Part shown: one piece after another, positions 39,401 through 62,569 of the stretch
Position numbering within the stretch: the stretch's first letter is position 1
Layout: each line of letters starts with the position of its first letter
NCBI GenBank assembly: GCA_023333565.1
Contig: JAJKFH010001315.1
Location: 2,208,501 to 2,272,500, forward strand
Direction of reading: 5' to 3'
DNA: 64,000 nucleotides
DNA from: Puffinus mauretanicus
Taxonomy: Eukaryota; Chordata; Aves; Procellariiformes; Procellariidae
Translations under genes and position numbers: made by a program
The notes under the pieces: generated by a model
The model's input: the letters and a program-made list of their open reading frames with translations, nothing else
Database searches by the model: none
What the model was told of the DNA's origin: nothing

Positions 39401-42400
39401 CGGAGTTATTGAATTAGAGGTTTATGTTTCCTCAGAGCTGACCTTAGGGAATTCCCTTTTGGTTCTTCTTGTTGACGTTTTAAAGAGAATGAAGTCTCTT
39501 AACAGGAAAAATAGAAGCCTTATCATAACCGAATGTTGCATGGATGTAGCTAACCTGTGCTACAGTATATTCCCACCTTTTAGTATTTACTTCGCACATT
39601 TCAGAACCCTTGCAGGTGAAGTATTTTAGAGCCCATTTAAACATTCCAGTATTTCATGAATCACTCATGTCTCTCAGTTTTTTCCCTCTTTTCATTGATT
39701 GACATGCAGCCTATAAGAAATGTTCATCCCTCAAATCTCAGCTGAATAATATTTGTTTAGCAATCGGAATGAAAGCAGCTTGACAAACAGACACTTCCCT
39801 GCAGAATATTTGTGCCACTGTGTGACTACAGGCATCCCTGTGCCGGAGCTAGTCATGTTTCCAAGTGGGTGTTAGTTTTGCCTAGTGATGACAAGACATG
39901 CCAGTAATGACAATAGTTCATGAAATACCCATTTATTTTGCCTCTCTTGCTGGTAATAAAGAATGAAAGAGTCTTCTGAATGTGGACGGGGATGAAGAAG
40001 TAAGAGGCAGGCAAGGGGCAAAACAGATAAATGTTACATGAACACTGCTACAAGTCACTTAGATTACAGTGAAGTAGTAATTTTTGTAATCTTCTCCGAA
40101 ATTGAACATTGAACTTAATAACTCAAAATAATAGTTAAATGATTATTCTTGTATTCTAAACTTCCTGAAACTTCTTTTGTCATTCTATTCTTTCCAGATT
40201 TGCATTTTTCTATTTGATTTGAAATATTGCTATAGCTTTCATAAAAGCTGCATTTGTCTGTCCACAGGTTAAGAGCAGGAAGGGGGACCGCCAAGCCGAT
40301 TTTTCATGCTCCCTGTTTTTACGGCATTTCCATGTTTATGAGTAACCCATCTCTAGTAGTAAAAGAGTGACCCCTGTTTGCATGTTCATTAGGTTCTGGT
40401 CTCTGCAATGCAAGCTGCTAGCAGTGCTAGTTGTATTACCACAGACAGGACCAGATATTTTGGAGGTCACAGTCAGTCTTTTCCAAAGTAGACAAAAATG
40501 TCATCTCAGCTTAATGAATAACTGATGATAGGAGCTTTACTACTAACCGGTCACTTTTACACTAGGAACCTAGAAAGATTGTCTTTATTTCTATATATCC
40601 TATCTTGGTATATGTCTATGGAAGATGGTATGCAGTATATTCTCTAGAGTAGCCAAAGATTCGTTATCTGGGGGGAGTCAAAGGAAATTTATCACTTCAA
40701 TCATGAATCAATGGCCAGAGTGTGAAGAGTCATTAAGGAATAACAGAGTGACTGATAAAAATCTCTTTCTTTTTGCAGTCACTTCTTTTCTCTTTCTTTC
40801 CTCACCTTTTTCTCAACCTTTTTTTGCTCCTTTCTATCATGTTTATTATTGTTTGCATTCTGGTAACTTGTAAAGGCCCAGTCTGAGGTTTTGTTGTGGT
40901 AGATGATGTATAAAATGGAAGGTAAAACCACATCTCGTTAAAGACAACAGGATTAACCCTAATGTGGCCAAGATTTCAGGGAACATGCTAAGAGATGGTG
41001 CCTGTCCTAAAATTCTTGTCGTTACAAAAGGTGAGAAACTCAGATAAAGACAGGAATAAATAAATAAACAATTAACAATTGTTACTGTATGTTTCTTAAC
41101 ATTTAATTAATATGAAAATGTTTATCTTTCCTGTTGAAGATCAGGTTCTTTTTTCTTTCTAAAGAACAGGGGTTCTTCTTCCCCTGCACTGTCATTAGGG
41201 AGCAATCAGTCTCTTTTGGAACAAAAATATTGTTTGAAATTAATTTAATGAAGCTGTAACATTTTTAGATTCATTCTGTGGTGTTCTTTGACCCAGTATT
41301 GTCCCTAGAGTGTAGTCTGGAATCCAGCTTCCACAGAGGAGTTGCCTGCCATATATCCACAAAAAGTGATCATTCTCTAATCTGCTTTTAGTTTTAAATC
41401 ATCAAAGTCATGACAAGTTGAGCAAATGCAAAGCATCCAGGAAGTGAGGCAGTCCACACGCTCAGAAATTAAAAGCCCCAGCCTTTAAGCCGAAGTGTAG
41501 ACTTCTTTGCCAACTAAGCCATTAGGGCAGCCAAACTGTACTGCTTTTGCAATAATTTTAATTCTGACCAAGCTCTTAATTCTGAAAATCAAAACCTCCT
41601 CCTGTGATTGCAGTATGAACAGTAACTGGCAGATAGAGCACTAGTTGCCATAGAGAGACAATTACCAACTTCCTCCTCTATTCTCACTCTTCATTAGTAG
41701 TACATTTTTATTTTATCCTTTATTTTGGGTTTATTATTTATTAGGCTTTCCTGAAAATATTTTCAGAAAGAAGTAAAACACCTACTTCTTTGCAGTTGTA
41801 TATATCTTTTCTTTAAAAATTTCAGGTGTCTCTTTCAGCCTCTGTCAGTACTATAATTATCAAAATAAGAAAAAAAAACATACTTTGTGAAACCTGTTGA
41901 AATTGTTTATATAGGGCACAATACTGTCTAATTGACAGGATGAAGTACCTAAGAACAACCAGTTTGAAAGCTTGTTCTTATGTGTTTCAACTTGTAAGAG
42001 CTCACTGAGCATATGTGCTTTTTATATCATTAGCGCCTCATTTCTAAGCTAAAAAGGTACTGAGACTTTCTGGCTCCCCACATAGAATCACATGCTAACA
42101 GAAGTATTTTCTTGTAATGCTTTATACGCTGAATATAATTCTGTAGTTCTGAGATAGTTAGAAGAACATGGAGATTATATTACTTTAGTTATTTGCAGAA
42201 ATTCATTTTGCAGATGCTTTTGTGATGGCCTATGGGTCATCTTGCAAATATTCCCCCAGAGATCAAGCACAAAGAACATCAACTCTTTGGCTGCTTTTTC
42301 AAATCCTTCAAGTATGGACTTGCTTAAAGCAGATACAGCCAGAACTTCTTGGCCTTCTTGGGATGGTTGTAATTTATTACTCTACGTAAGAATTGTTTTC

Positions 42401-44666
42401 TAATGTAACCTTTCTCTGAAAATAGATCATTTATGGTGGGGTTTTTTTCTTCTTTTTTTTTTTTCCATTCTATCTACCTTATATCCAGATTAAAAAGCTG
42501 GCCTATAATCTTGATACTAGTAAAGGTACTCTTTGCCTGCCTTAGGATTGAAAGAAAGTGCTAAAGACAAACCTCTTAGCCATAGTGAATAAGTACCTTG
42601 GGGAAAGTAAAAGATGGAAAATCATCATATGGATTCAAATATATCTTCTTGCCTTTGCTGTGAGTAGAGTAGCTGAATAACAAATGATAACTTTTGCATC
42701 AATAGGAATTTAAATTTTTTAATTTGTCACCAACTTCCTAATTGCCCAAATACTAGTTACAAATTTTATAGTATTATTTTAAGAGATGGAACGACCATTA
42801 CACGATATATTTGATTTTTCTCAAATTATATAGCCATTTGTCTCAATAAATGTTTCAGTGTTGATTTACTATGCTTGTAACTTACAGTTTCACAATAAAT
42901 ATATCCTCTCTCAAAAGATGGTATCTTTGATATGCATGTTCCAAGCCTGCTGACAACAATGGACAGAGCCTCATTAACCAAACACACCCCTAAATTGGTC
43001 CTACATACAGATCACTCAGCAAAACTACTGTTCCTTTTTGCAATAAAAAGCTGACTGCAGCTGCAGCCTCCTGTAAATGCTGAATACCTGTAGCATAGTA
43101 CTTAACTTAGAATAGTATTAAAATAGTTTTGCATCTCACATTTGCCACAAACCTGTCTTCTTTTATGTGCACGCATGTTAGTATACAAATTGCCAAATTG
43201 GTGTCAGTTGTAAAGTAATGGCATTGGAGGCATCATAAATTACCATGGTGATCCTCAGGAGAAGACACTGCCATATACGAATGAGTGTTTTGCTCTCAGG
43301 GTAATGTATGTCTTCATCTGGCCCAGTAGTCAGCATATTGCCCTGTGTTGATGGATATAGTCAGCTTGAAACTACACTACATTTCACTGCACAATAAACA
43401 TGGCTGTCAACACCATATAAAGCAAAATCAATTTATCCTGTATGGTCAGTGCGTTTTAAATGAAATTAATGTACTGTGGACCTGGTGGCAAAAAGGTAGT
43501 GTATTAGTTATGCATCCTCTATTTTAGGACTTTTTTCTTGTAAACGTATTTCCTATATAGAATTTTTTAAATGGTATACCTAACATATAGTGTTTTCACA
43601 CTAAATTAGGAAACTTAGGTTTTGCACAATTAAAAACTTTTGAGTCAGTCACTGGAATCAGTAAATCTGCAGTGTTTTACTTAGTGTAAAGAACTAATCT
43701 TATATTATTTGGCAAATAAATCCCTGTTGGGAGCTAAAATAGTTTACAAAAAAGGAGGCCTATTGCTGTGCTAATTTGTTGTGAAGTACCTTGCTTTTTC
43801 AAGGTATTGAATTATATGAACAGTTTGGTGAGGCCTAAGACTAAGTATGTCACACTCCCACTGTAAAGACTTCTTGCGTTTCTTTCATATCTGAGGTATA
43901 ACCCTAAAAGCATGTTATCATCACAATTGCAAAAGTTTTTCTGGTAAAAGCATGCCTTATCTAGGCTCGGTTATCTCTTTCTCCTGTATTAACTAGTTCT
44001 ACACCTCATACTCAGCTCTGTGAACTCTAAACCTTCATGAAGCTTTGCTGTTTGCAGTCAAGAAGCAGGGCTGGATGCATTCAAAAAAACAGTTAAGGTT
44101 AGCATATACAAGTTGAATTGATGGTGGGTAATGACAGGACGCTGAGGCACATTAAAGCACAGCAGGCATGGCGAACCTGGAGTGCTTGTCTCCCATTGTG
44201 GAAGCTCCAGGATGCGGTGCGTGTACCTGTTGAAGGCAGACAGTTTTATTACATATATGTGATCGAATGCTCCAAGACACATCTAAAATTCAACTAAAGC
44301 AGATACGACTTCAAAAAGTTCAGCTCCAAATATAATTGGATCCATACAACTAGCAGCATGTATCTGGTGTACTATGTAATTTATTTTATGAAATGTTTGG
44401 CATGTGCTTCACTGCTCAAGCAGCAAAGTCATTGTAAATTACTTGTGTGAACAGGTCTACTCTACATCAGTTTGGATTCTCAAGTGTAACTTTTATGTGA
44501 GTTTTGGTGAGCGTTCAGAACATGTATGTGATGTTAAAGTCCCAAACGGAAACTTTTTCAAATCTCCATACGTTAACTGGAGAAATACCAGTGCAATTTG
44601 TTTCCTCACTCAGATGTTGATGCCTTCAGCTGGGTGAGCCTGAGCAATTAAACTCAAATCACTGGA

Positions 44667-44699
44667 TATCCTTTCTCTCTTTCTCTCTCTCTCTCATAG
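44667..44699 (+). promoter_or_regulatory. SOX6: CT-rich tract with a decoy splice acceptor
   Basis: A long CT-repeat pyrimidine tract ends CTCTCATAG at 44699, 128 bases before the real exon C acceptor at 44827. It has all the marks of a strong 3' splice site. If used, the reading frame from exon B would continue for about two dozen codons and then meet TAA (44772-44774) before the conserved exon. It is therefore either a silent decoy or a route to a non-productive transcript. Confidence 0.45.
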
Positions 44700-44742
44700 A
44701 TCTGGCAGCAAAAAGAGAGAGAAAAAAAGAGAATGAGGCTAA

Positions 44743-55643
<10,901 letters not shown>

Positions 55644-55947
55644 ACAACAGCCTCAAATTCCAATCACCACGGGAACGGGGGTTGTCTATCCTGGTGCTAT
55701 TACCATGGCGACTACCACGCCATCACCTCAGATGACATCAGATTGCTCGAGCACCTCTGCCAGCCCTGAGCCCAGCATCCCCGTCATTCAGAGTACTTAT
55801 GGTATGAAGACGGACAGCGGAAGCCTTGCTGGAAATGAAATGATAAATGGAGAGGATGAAATAGAAATGTACGAGGACTATGAGGATGATCCCAAATCAG
55901 ACTATAGTAGTGAAAACGAAGCCCATGAGGCAGTCAGTGCCAACTGA
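55644..55947 (+). CDS. SOX6: SOX6 terminal coding exon E (C-terminal region and stop)
   Basis: The first base completes a Gly codon; the frame then reads [58 protein letters not shown] and the acidic tail [20 protein letters not shown] before EAVSAN and TGA (55945-55947). The order and ending are those of vertebrate SOX6; the tail with Glu/Asp and Tyr is typical of the SoxD C-terminus. The region is Ser/Thr/Pro-rich and probably disordered. The acceptor TTTTTCCTTCCAG ends at 55643. The frame is also open upstream of this acceptor, but that part is not in known SOX6. No break is seen. Confidence 0.97.
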
Positions 55948-56544
55948 GGAGTGTTCACAGAATTAAAGTACTCGACTCATTTGGGTTTTTTGGGGTTTTT
56001 TTTGAACAAAAGTTCTTAAAGAGCCTGCATGCATGTGTGGCTCCTACAGTTACATCAGCAGAATGGTCTTAAATGTTTCTTAATGTGTGAGACAGATTGT
56101 TTCCCTAATTTTTCATGAACTTGGGTTTTTTGTTTTTGTTTTTTTTTTTTTAATTTAGATGAAGACATATATTAAATATCAGACATCAGGACTTGAAAAC
56201 TTATATGAATCAATAGCTGTCTTACAAGTCTTACCTTTTGTCTTTTTCCTTTTGGATGCTGATAAAGGTTTAAGTTACTGTTTTAGATGGGGGTTATACA
56301 TTCTCACTCAGGTATGCTGTGCCAGCCTACAGGTTGTGAATGTGTTTTTATTCTGGATTGTTTTAGAAAACAAAAACTGCAGATTTCATATTGTGAAACA
56401 GAACAAGTCCGCAAGTGTGCACATGTGTGCATCATAGCTCGTCTTTAAAAAATAGTCTCTGAATTCCATTTTTTTCCATATGTATAGCTGAACTTCTGAT
56501 GTGCCAAACTTTTCATAACTTTTGAATCTTAACATTTAAAAAAA

Positions 56545-56574
56545 AGTCTTAAAGGAGACACTGTAAAGTCTTAG
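56545..56574 (+). promoter_or_regulatory. SOX6: miR-499/miR-208 seed-match pair in the 3' UTR
   Basis: AGTCTTAA (56545-56552) is an 8-mer match to the miR-499-5p seed and AGTCTTAG (56567-56574) a 7-mer. The two are 22 bases apart, within the range reported for cooperative sites. The shared GTCTTA core also fits miR-208. SOX6 is an established target of these muscle microRNAs in other vertebrates. Confidence 0.55.
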
Positions 56575-56849
56575 ACAATCCTTTGGCATCTTAAAAAAAT
56601 TATATATAAAACTAATTTTTTCCAGAATATGGTAAAGTACTCAGGAATCTGGAGACAGGATATTCTTAAGTAGTGAACATGGTTGCCATAGTGCATGTGC
56701 CCAATTGCTTTTGCCTCTTGATGTGCCATTAGTGTGAAATTTTAAGTAAGCACAAAAGAGCGATCACCAGCTATGGACAGGCCTGTCTTAGCAGTGTGAG
56801 GCCACCTCTGATTACATTCTCTACCCCTTCGCTTTTAACCCTTGCATTC

Positions 56850-56857
56850 AGTCTTAA
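56850..56857 (+). promoter_or_regulatory. SOX6: miR-499 8-mer seed match
   Basis: AGTCTTAA matches bases 1-8 of miR-499-5p. It is the second 8-mer in this 3' UTR; a third is at 60116-60123. Confidence 0.5.
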
Positions 56858-57137
56858 CACAGTTTCTCTTAAATAATTTATTCATTCCAGAATGTCAAGG
56901 GTCCAAATACTTAATATTTATTTTTAAAAGTACTGTTGGTGGCATTACACTTACAATTCCTTACTGATATTTTAAAGAGCCCCTTCTTTCTCCTCCCCTA
57001 AATTACACAGGTATATGAAAATAAAAGTGCACCTGCTACTAAAATGAACATGACATTTATGAGTGAGAAATTCAGTAGTTCCTGTAACACTGTATGTTCA
57101 AGGAGCACTTGGAAACACTCTGCTATATGTAATGCAA

Positions 57138-57143
57138 AATAAA
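57138..57143 (+). terminator. SOX6: Proximal AATAAA hexamer
   Basis: AATAAA is followed by GTGAGTACTT and TATATGTACATAC, a modest downstream element. It may be an alternative proximal polyadenylation site that would remove most of the 3' UTR. Confidence 0.3.
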
Positions 57144-57499
57144 GTGAGTACTTTTATATGTACATACAGTACAAATATTCCTAAAAGATTGTGTTTATAG
57201 TTATAAACCTCTATACTTAGACAGACAGCAAAAGGGAGATGTAAAATGCAAACTGCATGTAGAGTCCACCATGATGAATTTTTAGGGCCTGTTGAATCCT
57301 GCAGTGAATCATGGCTCTGTACATCATGTTCCTGTTGTCACCTGAAGGAACTGTTTGCTACCTTAAGTATTTATGCAGTGATTTATATGTGAGACTCCTA
57401 GTGGGGGAGGGAAGGCCACACAAATATCTGACTTGCAAAGCTGGGAAAATGGTGCATCAAAAATATTTATTGAATATTAGTCATGTGGGAATGTGAGCC

Positions 57500-57595
57500 A
57501 GATCTTGATAAATGCTTGTCAAGTGCTTTGGAATCTTACATCTTTGGATGTAAGGTGCTATAGAAACTAAAATTTGTATTTGTATTACTACTAGA
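57500..57595 (+). repeat. MIR-like SINE tail in the 3' UTR
   Basis: AAGTGCTTTGGAATCTTACA, then TTTGGATGTAAGGTGCTATA and a TTTGTATTTGTATT end, follow the MIR 3' tail (AAGCGCTTTGAGATCC ... GGATGAAAGGCGCTATA). It is an ancient insertion now part of the presumed SOX6 3' UTR. Confidence 0.65.
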
Positions 57596-57839
57596 AACAA
57601 TGCAATCGCTAGAGAAAATTCTGGGAAATATGCAAGAGAGAGACATTCAAAGATTGCGAATTTATTAAATTTCAGAGACAGAGAAGAAATTGCCTTTACT
57701 TTTTTCCCACACACTCCACTCCTGTTCACAAATACATCACTGTATATATATGCAGATCCAATGGGCCTGATGAATACATGTGCTGAAGCTCCTCGACTCC
57801 CTCAGCTTTTATTTTGAATTGGATATGTTCAGCACATTG

Positions 57840-57950
57840 GTGATAAATTCAGATTCGGGCTGAGAGGTATGAGTGGGCCTAGAGCAGCTCCTCTTGAAGT
57901 CTGTGGGAACCTTCCCACAGAGCTGAACGGGCTTTGTTTAGGGCCCAGAC
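57840..57950. repeat. Possible ancient repeat with palindrome
   Basis: The segment includes CTTGAAGTCTGTGGGAACCT and ends GCTTTGTTTAGGGCCCAG. A 20-bp palindrome, CTGTGGGAA/CC/TTCCCACAG, sits at 57901-57920. The TTGAAGTC..TGGGA and GGGCC blocks resemble old sauropsid repeats. The family is uncertain. Confidence 0.35.
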
Positions 57951-58299
57951 AATGAAAGAAGTATAGTGTTAATGCTGGCTATCCTCGTGCTATCATCTTA
58001 GCTTGCAGAAATTCATGTAAGGTGCAATGACAAGATGCTGTATCAGGAGCAGTCATTTTCCTCATAGCCCCACTAATACCTATTTGAGCAGAGAGAGCCA
58101 TTGTTGCCACTGTAGGAACAACATTTAAATGTGCGAGAACCCCCAAGACAAAGAACATTGTTCAATTTACAGGACAATTTATAAAGATAATGGCATAGAA
58201 ACACAATGGTCAAATTTCTCTGACCGTTTCGTAATTTGGAACAAAATGCTATATTTTTAATATTTATTTAAATGTGTTCTGAGTCCATGTCTAATAAGC

Positions 58300-58305
58300 A
58301 ATAAA
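58300..58305 (+). terminator. SOX6: Internal AATAAA hexamer
   Basis: AATAAA is followed by CTGGTCTAGCC. It is a possible alternative polyadenylation signal, with no strong GT-rich element seen downstream. Confidence 0.25.
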
Positions 58306-59213
58306 CTGGTCTAGCCAAGACTTTAAAGGCATATACTGTGTCGTTAGCTGGTGAGCGCCCTCTTTAAGCTGGCTAAGGTACTGATAGAAAGTGGTTTTTG
58401 TTCTTATAATCGCTTGGGAATTTGAACTGTTTTTTAATACATTCAGCTCGGATTGGGGGGAGGATACCATTATTTCCTAAAAAAATGACTATTTATTAAT
58501 GTCCTACATAATTCTGCAGTTGGAAGTATCTCTCTCTCCCCCCATGTCACTTTCTCTCTTGCTCTTTTTTTCTGGTTTTGTTGCATAGGTAGAATGCTGT
58601 ATTGCTAGCATTGTATTTTATGTAATTATTTTTTTGCACAAAGGCAAACATTTAGATTAGTTGGTTAATTTTTTTTAATTTTATGACCATGCCAAAATAA
58701 TATTCTGCAGGCTTGTGGAGAACAAAGGACTGTTCTTTAGGACTGAAACTTGATTTTGCTTGTAGTACAAAAAAACACACACTCACAGATGTTGTTTCGT
58801 AAGTGTTATAAGCACTGGATATAAATGGTATTTTTTATCACTTCTGACTAATGTGAAACTGTTGTACGAAAACTACATGAACAAAAGTCATCTGTTTCGA
58901 CTCGTGTGGGCCTGCCTCACAGTTGCCGGATTTGAGTCATTTTTATGTCTTGTTATTTCATTTATTTATGCAAAATACATGTATGTATGAACACTTTGTT
59001 TTAGCTCCAGCCCTGCCTCAATGCTGATCCTCTGTATGTTAAAGCCACCTTCTTGAAAATGACTGGCTGTTCAGGAATCGCCAGCTGGTAAAAATTGCAT
59101 TTATTGGCTGGGGGAGTGGGAGGAACATATTTGAATCTGAATTGTGCATATGAGCATTTTACTCTATTTATTAGCCGACATTGGCTCTAAAATGTCAGTA
59201 GAAATCAAGGAAG

Positions 59214-59221
59214 GACAATCA
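59214..59221 (+). promoter_or_regulatory. SOX6: miR-219 8-mer seed match
   Basis: GACAATCA is complementary to bases 1-8 of miR-219-5p. SOX6 is a known miR-219 target in oligodendrocyte maturation. A 7-mer for the same microRNA is at 56574-56580. Confidence 0.45.
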
Positions 59222-60115
59222 TAAGGATAAAACCCAACATTTTTACTTTATTAATCGGAGCTCAAAACAAAGTTTTTGATGAATTTACCATCTCATTTTA
59301 GAATTTTTTTAAATTGTGTAAATATAACATAGGAAATAGAATTTTATTTTTTGTTCATGGATACTTAGTGAAGTATAAGTTATGTATTTACTTTTGTTCT
59401 ATATCAGTGTATGTTGGTCCATATTAAATGCTGACAAGTCACTGTACCTCATGTAGATGCTGAATTTACATCCGCAGTGTGAGCGCAGTATTGTGGACCT
59501 GTAGCTGGGACAGCAAGATGCCTCACTTGTGCTCTCACTGATTTTTAATAGCATATTCCACAAACACAGAATACTTTCTTCTTTTTTAGAAAGTTGATAC
59601 ATTAAACATACCAAACTTCTGATACATTTGATAGGAAACACAGTTAGTCTTCTGAATCCAAGTAAAACTGATGAGAGAGATATTTTAGTTCTTAACAAGA
59701 ATGGTGTTTGGAAGTCAAAAGCATATCCCTGGAAAGATTATCATGACTAAGATGGCTCTTGCAATGCAGTCAAGACTTAATAATATCAAACCTTTATTTT
59801 CTACATTCGTTAAATCACATTATTGTCATATTAGGGAAATTGTTCCCACAATACACACTTGTGGAATTGCTTTTTAAGCATTGTGTTTGAGCCCCCCTTA
59901 ATAACTCTGAAAAAAATAACAACTCCATTCAGGTAATGCACAAATATAGTAATACTATTTTCTCTGTGAACAGACAGTTTATTTAATTAACAGATACAAT
60001 ATATTTTCTTTTTGGAAAATTATAAAATACTTATTTTCAAGAGAAGAACACTCCCGAAACAGTCTGATACCAGCTAGAATAGTTCACTTCATATTTCATA
60101 AAAGTAGAAGATAAA

Positions 60116-60123
60116 AGTCTTAA
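60116..60123 (+). promoter_or_regulatory. SOX6: miR-499 8-mer seed match (distal)
   Basis: AGTCTTAA is the third 8-mer for miR-499-5p in the 3' UTR, about 3.3 kb beyond the second one. Confidence 0.45.
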
Positions 60124-61634
60124 TGGAAACAGAACTGCTTTCCAGGGTTCAGGTTTACGTGGAGAAATTACTCTGACAAAGTGGCCCAATTCTGGTCTGC
60201 CTGTGTGTTTGAGCATCACCATTTAGCTTGCGAAACCGCCTGCTGAGAATACATGGGATCACAACGTGCTCCTAAATCAGTGTACTCAGGTGCAGCATGA
60301 GGCAGGGGGAGGGCAAAAGATGGGATTGCTCTGGGATGGGAATGCAAAACAAACAGCAGCATTAGTCACAATAAATAAGATACCCTGTGCAAAGTGTACA
60401 GCAGTCAGCTGTGGGCAGTTCCTACTTTGAGTACCAACACGATCACCTCCCAATGCAATCTAAAACATAGTCCTCTCTCTGGGTTGGCTTTCTGGTTTTA
60501 TTTTTTGGTCATATCAAAGGCATGGCATTTCAAAATCATTTCCTAGCAAAACATACTACAAGATTAACACCCCCATCCTCCCCCAGCAAAACACTTACCT
60601 ACCTGCTTAATATTAAGCATTTTAGTACTTCCACGGTGGTCATGAGGACCAGTAAAGCATTGGTGTTAAGCGGGGCAAACTTTGCTGAGCTAGGGCCACA
60701 GTGCGAACAACTGCACTGGAGATGCAGCCAGCAGAATGTATGATAGAGTTCTTCATGTTTTTATGAGAAGTTAATGAATGGGCTTGGGCCCTTGGTGTTT
60801 TGCATGCTTTTTTTTAAGATTCAAGTTGGCACTTAAGCATGTTCATTTAAAAGAATAATACTATATGACCTCATTTGATCTTTTACAAAAAACACTTACT
60901 CCTTTTCCTTTAAAAAAAAGTTCCCCCAAACCTTTTTTTTATATAACCCATTAATATCTGTGATTTTTCTCAGATCAAACTACGTTTTTGATATAATGCC
61001 TGTAATGTCCTGCTACAGAAGGAAAAAAAAATGTATATGCAAATATATTTAATTTTAATCCATTGCCCTTTTTTAACTACCAGATTCATTGGAAATGGTG
61101 ACAAGTATTCTGAGATTTCACACGCTGCGTAAAAAGGGGGTGGGGTGGGGTGAACTGGGCTAAAGGAAAACTTATCAAATTGGTATTTATGGCAATATGA
61201 AAGCTATAAAGCAACTTAGTGACATGGCTTGCTTTGTAATTTCCGCTTTCTAAAAACCACAAGTGAGGTCCTTGGTGCTCTTGGAGTATGGGGAATGTGC
61301 AAATATTTAACTGTTTGTATGCTGCACATTGCAGACCTGCTAGTGTGCATTCTCCGTTTGTCTTCCTTTGTCATTTGTGTTTTGCTTTCTAGAAAGCAAT
61401 GTTTTTTTCTTGTACCCTTCTTCAGCTTGTAGCAAACTAGAATGCTTAGCATTTATGTTCATTCATTATTGTATTTCCCATGTAAAAATTTTTTTATTAC
61501 ATTAAGACAAGCTTATAAGCTGTTACTACATAACTTATCTTACTGTAACTCTTATTTCCTGACATTGTAATTTGTTTGTGATGTATATTGTGAGATTGTA
61601 CTCTATGTTAATTTAATCAGCACAATTCACTGAC

Positions 61635-61642
61635 ATGCTGGA
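61635..61642 (+). promoter_or_regulatory. SOX6: miR-338-3p 8-mer seed match
   Basis: ATGCTGGA is complementary to bases 1-8 of miR-338-3p. A 7-mer (ATGCTGG) is at 57972-57978. miR-338 acts with miR-219 in oligodendrocytes. Confidence 0.4.
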
Positions 61643-62349
61643 CTGACATGCTAGCTGCTGTTTCAAATTGTAAAGTTTGTGTAGAGCTGTTGGGACAACT
61701 GAGACTCTCTTGTCAAGGTACTATGCTTTGATTCCTATAGCAACACTGTGGGTGCAGCTCTTAACGGCGAGGGCTGCTCGTTGGACACCCACTGGCTAAC
61801 TTAATGGGCAGGTTTTCTTTGTAGAAATTCTATATACAATGCAGGTACCTACCTGGGCCCATGGCCGGTAATTATCTGGGCGTTTAGAGGAAAAACTAGT
61901 GTCTATTGCTGCTTTGAATATGTTTTAAAGTCTGAAAATGTAAATAGTTTATCAAAAAAATCTTGTACAGTCCAGTGTAAAGTTTTTAAATGAACTTAAA
62001 GGTTGCCATCACATCTCACACTCTCCTCTTGATACAGTAAAAAAAAAAGAAAGAAAAAAGTTTGCTAAGGATACTGATTTAAAAAAAAAATCTGTTCTCA
62101 GTTTAAAAAAGAGAATAGTTATTCTTAGCTCTGCTTCATTGCATAAACAGACTTCTTGGATTTTGTTGTGCAGTATTGACGTGAGGTAAATTAAATATTA
62201 AATAATCTTTCAGTGGTACTTTTAAGAGTCTTCTCCTCCTCTGCCTCAGTTATTAATGGAAAAGACAAAATTGAAAGACACTGTCCATATACAGTATGTT
62301 CTGGTGTACGTTGGCACCTTACCTACATGTTTCGGGTGGGAGGGATTTA

Positions 62350-62370
62350 TTTTTTTTTTTTTTTTTTTTG
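62350..62370. repeat. Poly-T run
   Basis: About twenty consecutive T bases follow GGGATTTA. It may reflect a slippage-prone tract; its exact length is not reliable. Confidence 0.8.
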
Positions 62371-62563
62371 CACAAGGTGCTTTCCTGATATGTTAAACAT
62401 GTCATCCTTGGGTGATACAGTATATGCCATGATAGGGGTTTAGACCCCTCAGGGGAGTGTCTATAAGACTGCCTATTTATGCTCATTTACCTCAAGACTG
62501 TCCTCTCTACCCTTAATCTATTCACCATCACTCCATCTTTTGTACTGCTGTTGACACTTACAA

Positions 62564-62569
62564 ATTAAA
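62564..62569 (+). terminator. SOX6: Likely distal polyadenylation signal of SOX6
   Basis: ATTAAA is followed by a GT-rich element (TGAGATGTGTGTGCG, 62586-62600), a normal layout for a strong vertebrate cleavage site. Cleavage would fall near 62580-62590. A later AATAAA at 63128-63133 is an alternative. Confidence 0.55.

Noticed and set aside
42362..42420. Possible degenerate CR1 fragment (TCTACGTAAGAATTGTTTTC)
   Set aside because: The similarity to a CR1 core is too short and diverged to support without a repeat search.
57903..57918. Paired GTGGGAA / TTCCCAC as an RBPJ (Notch) paired site
   Set aside because: The 2-base spacing does not fit the known paired-site geometry, and the palindrome is better explained as part of an old repeat.
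58300..58305. AATAAA as the main end of the SOX6 transcript
   Set aside because: No GT-rich downstream element is evident, and a better signal lies at 62564; it is kept only as a weak alternative.
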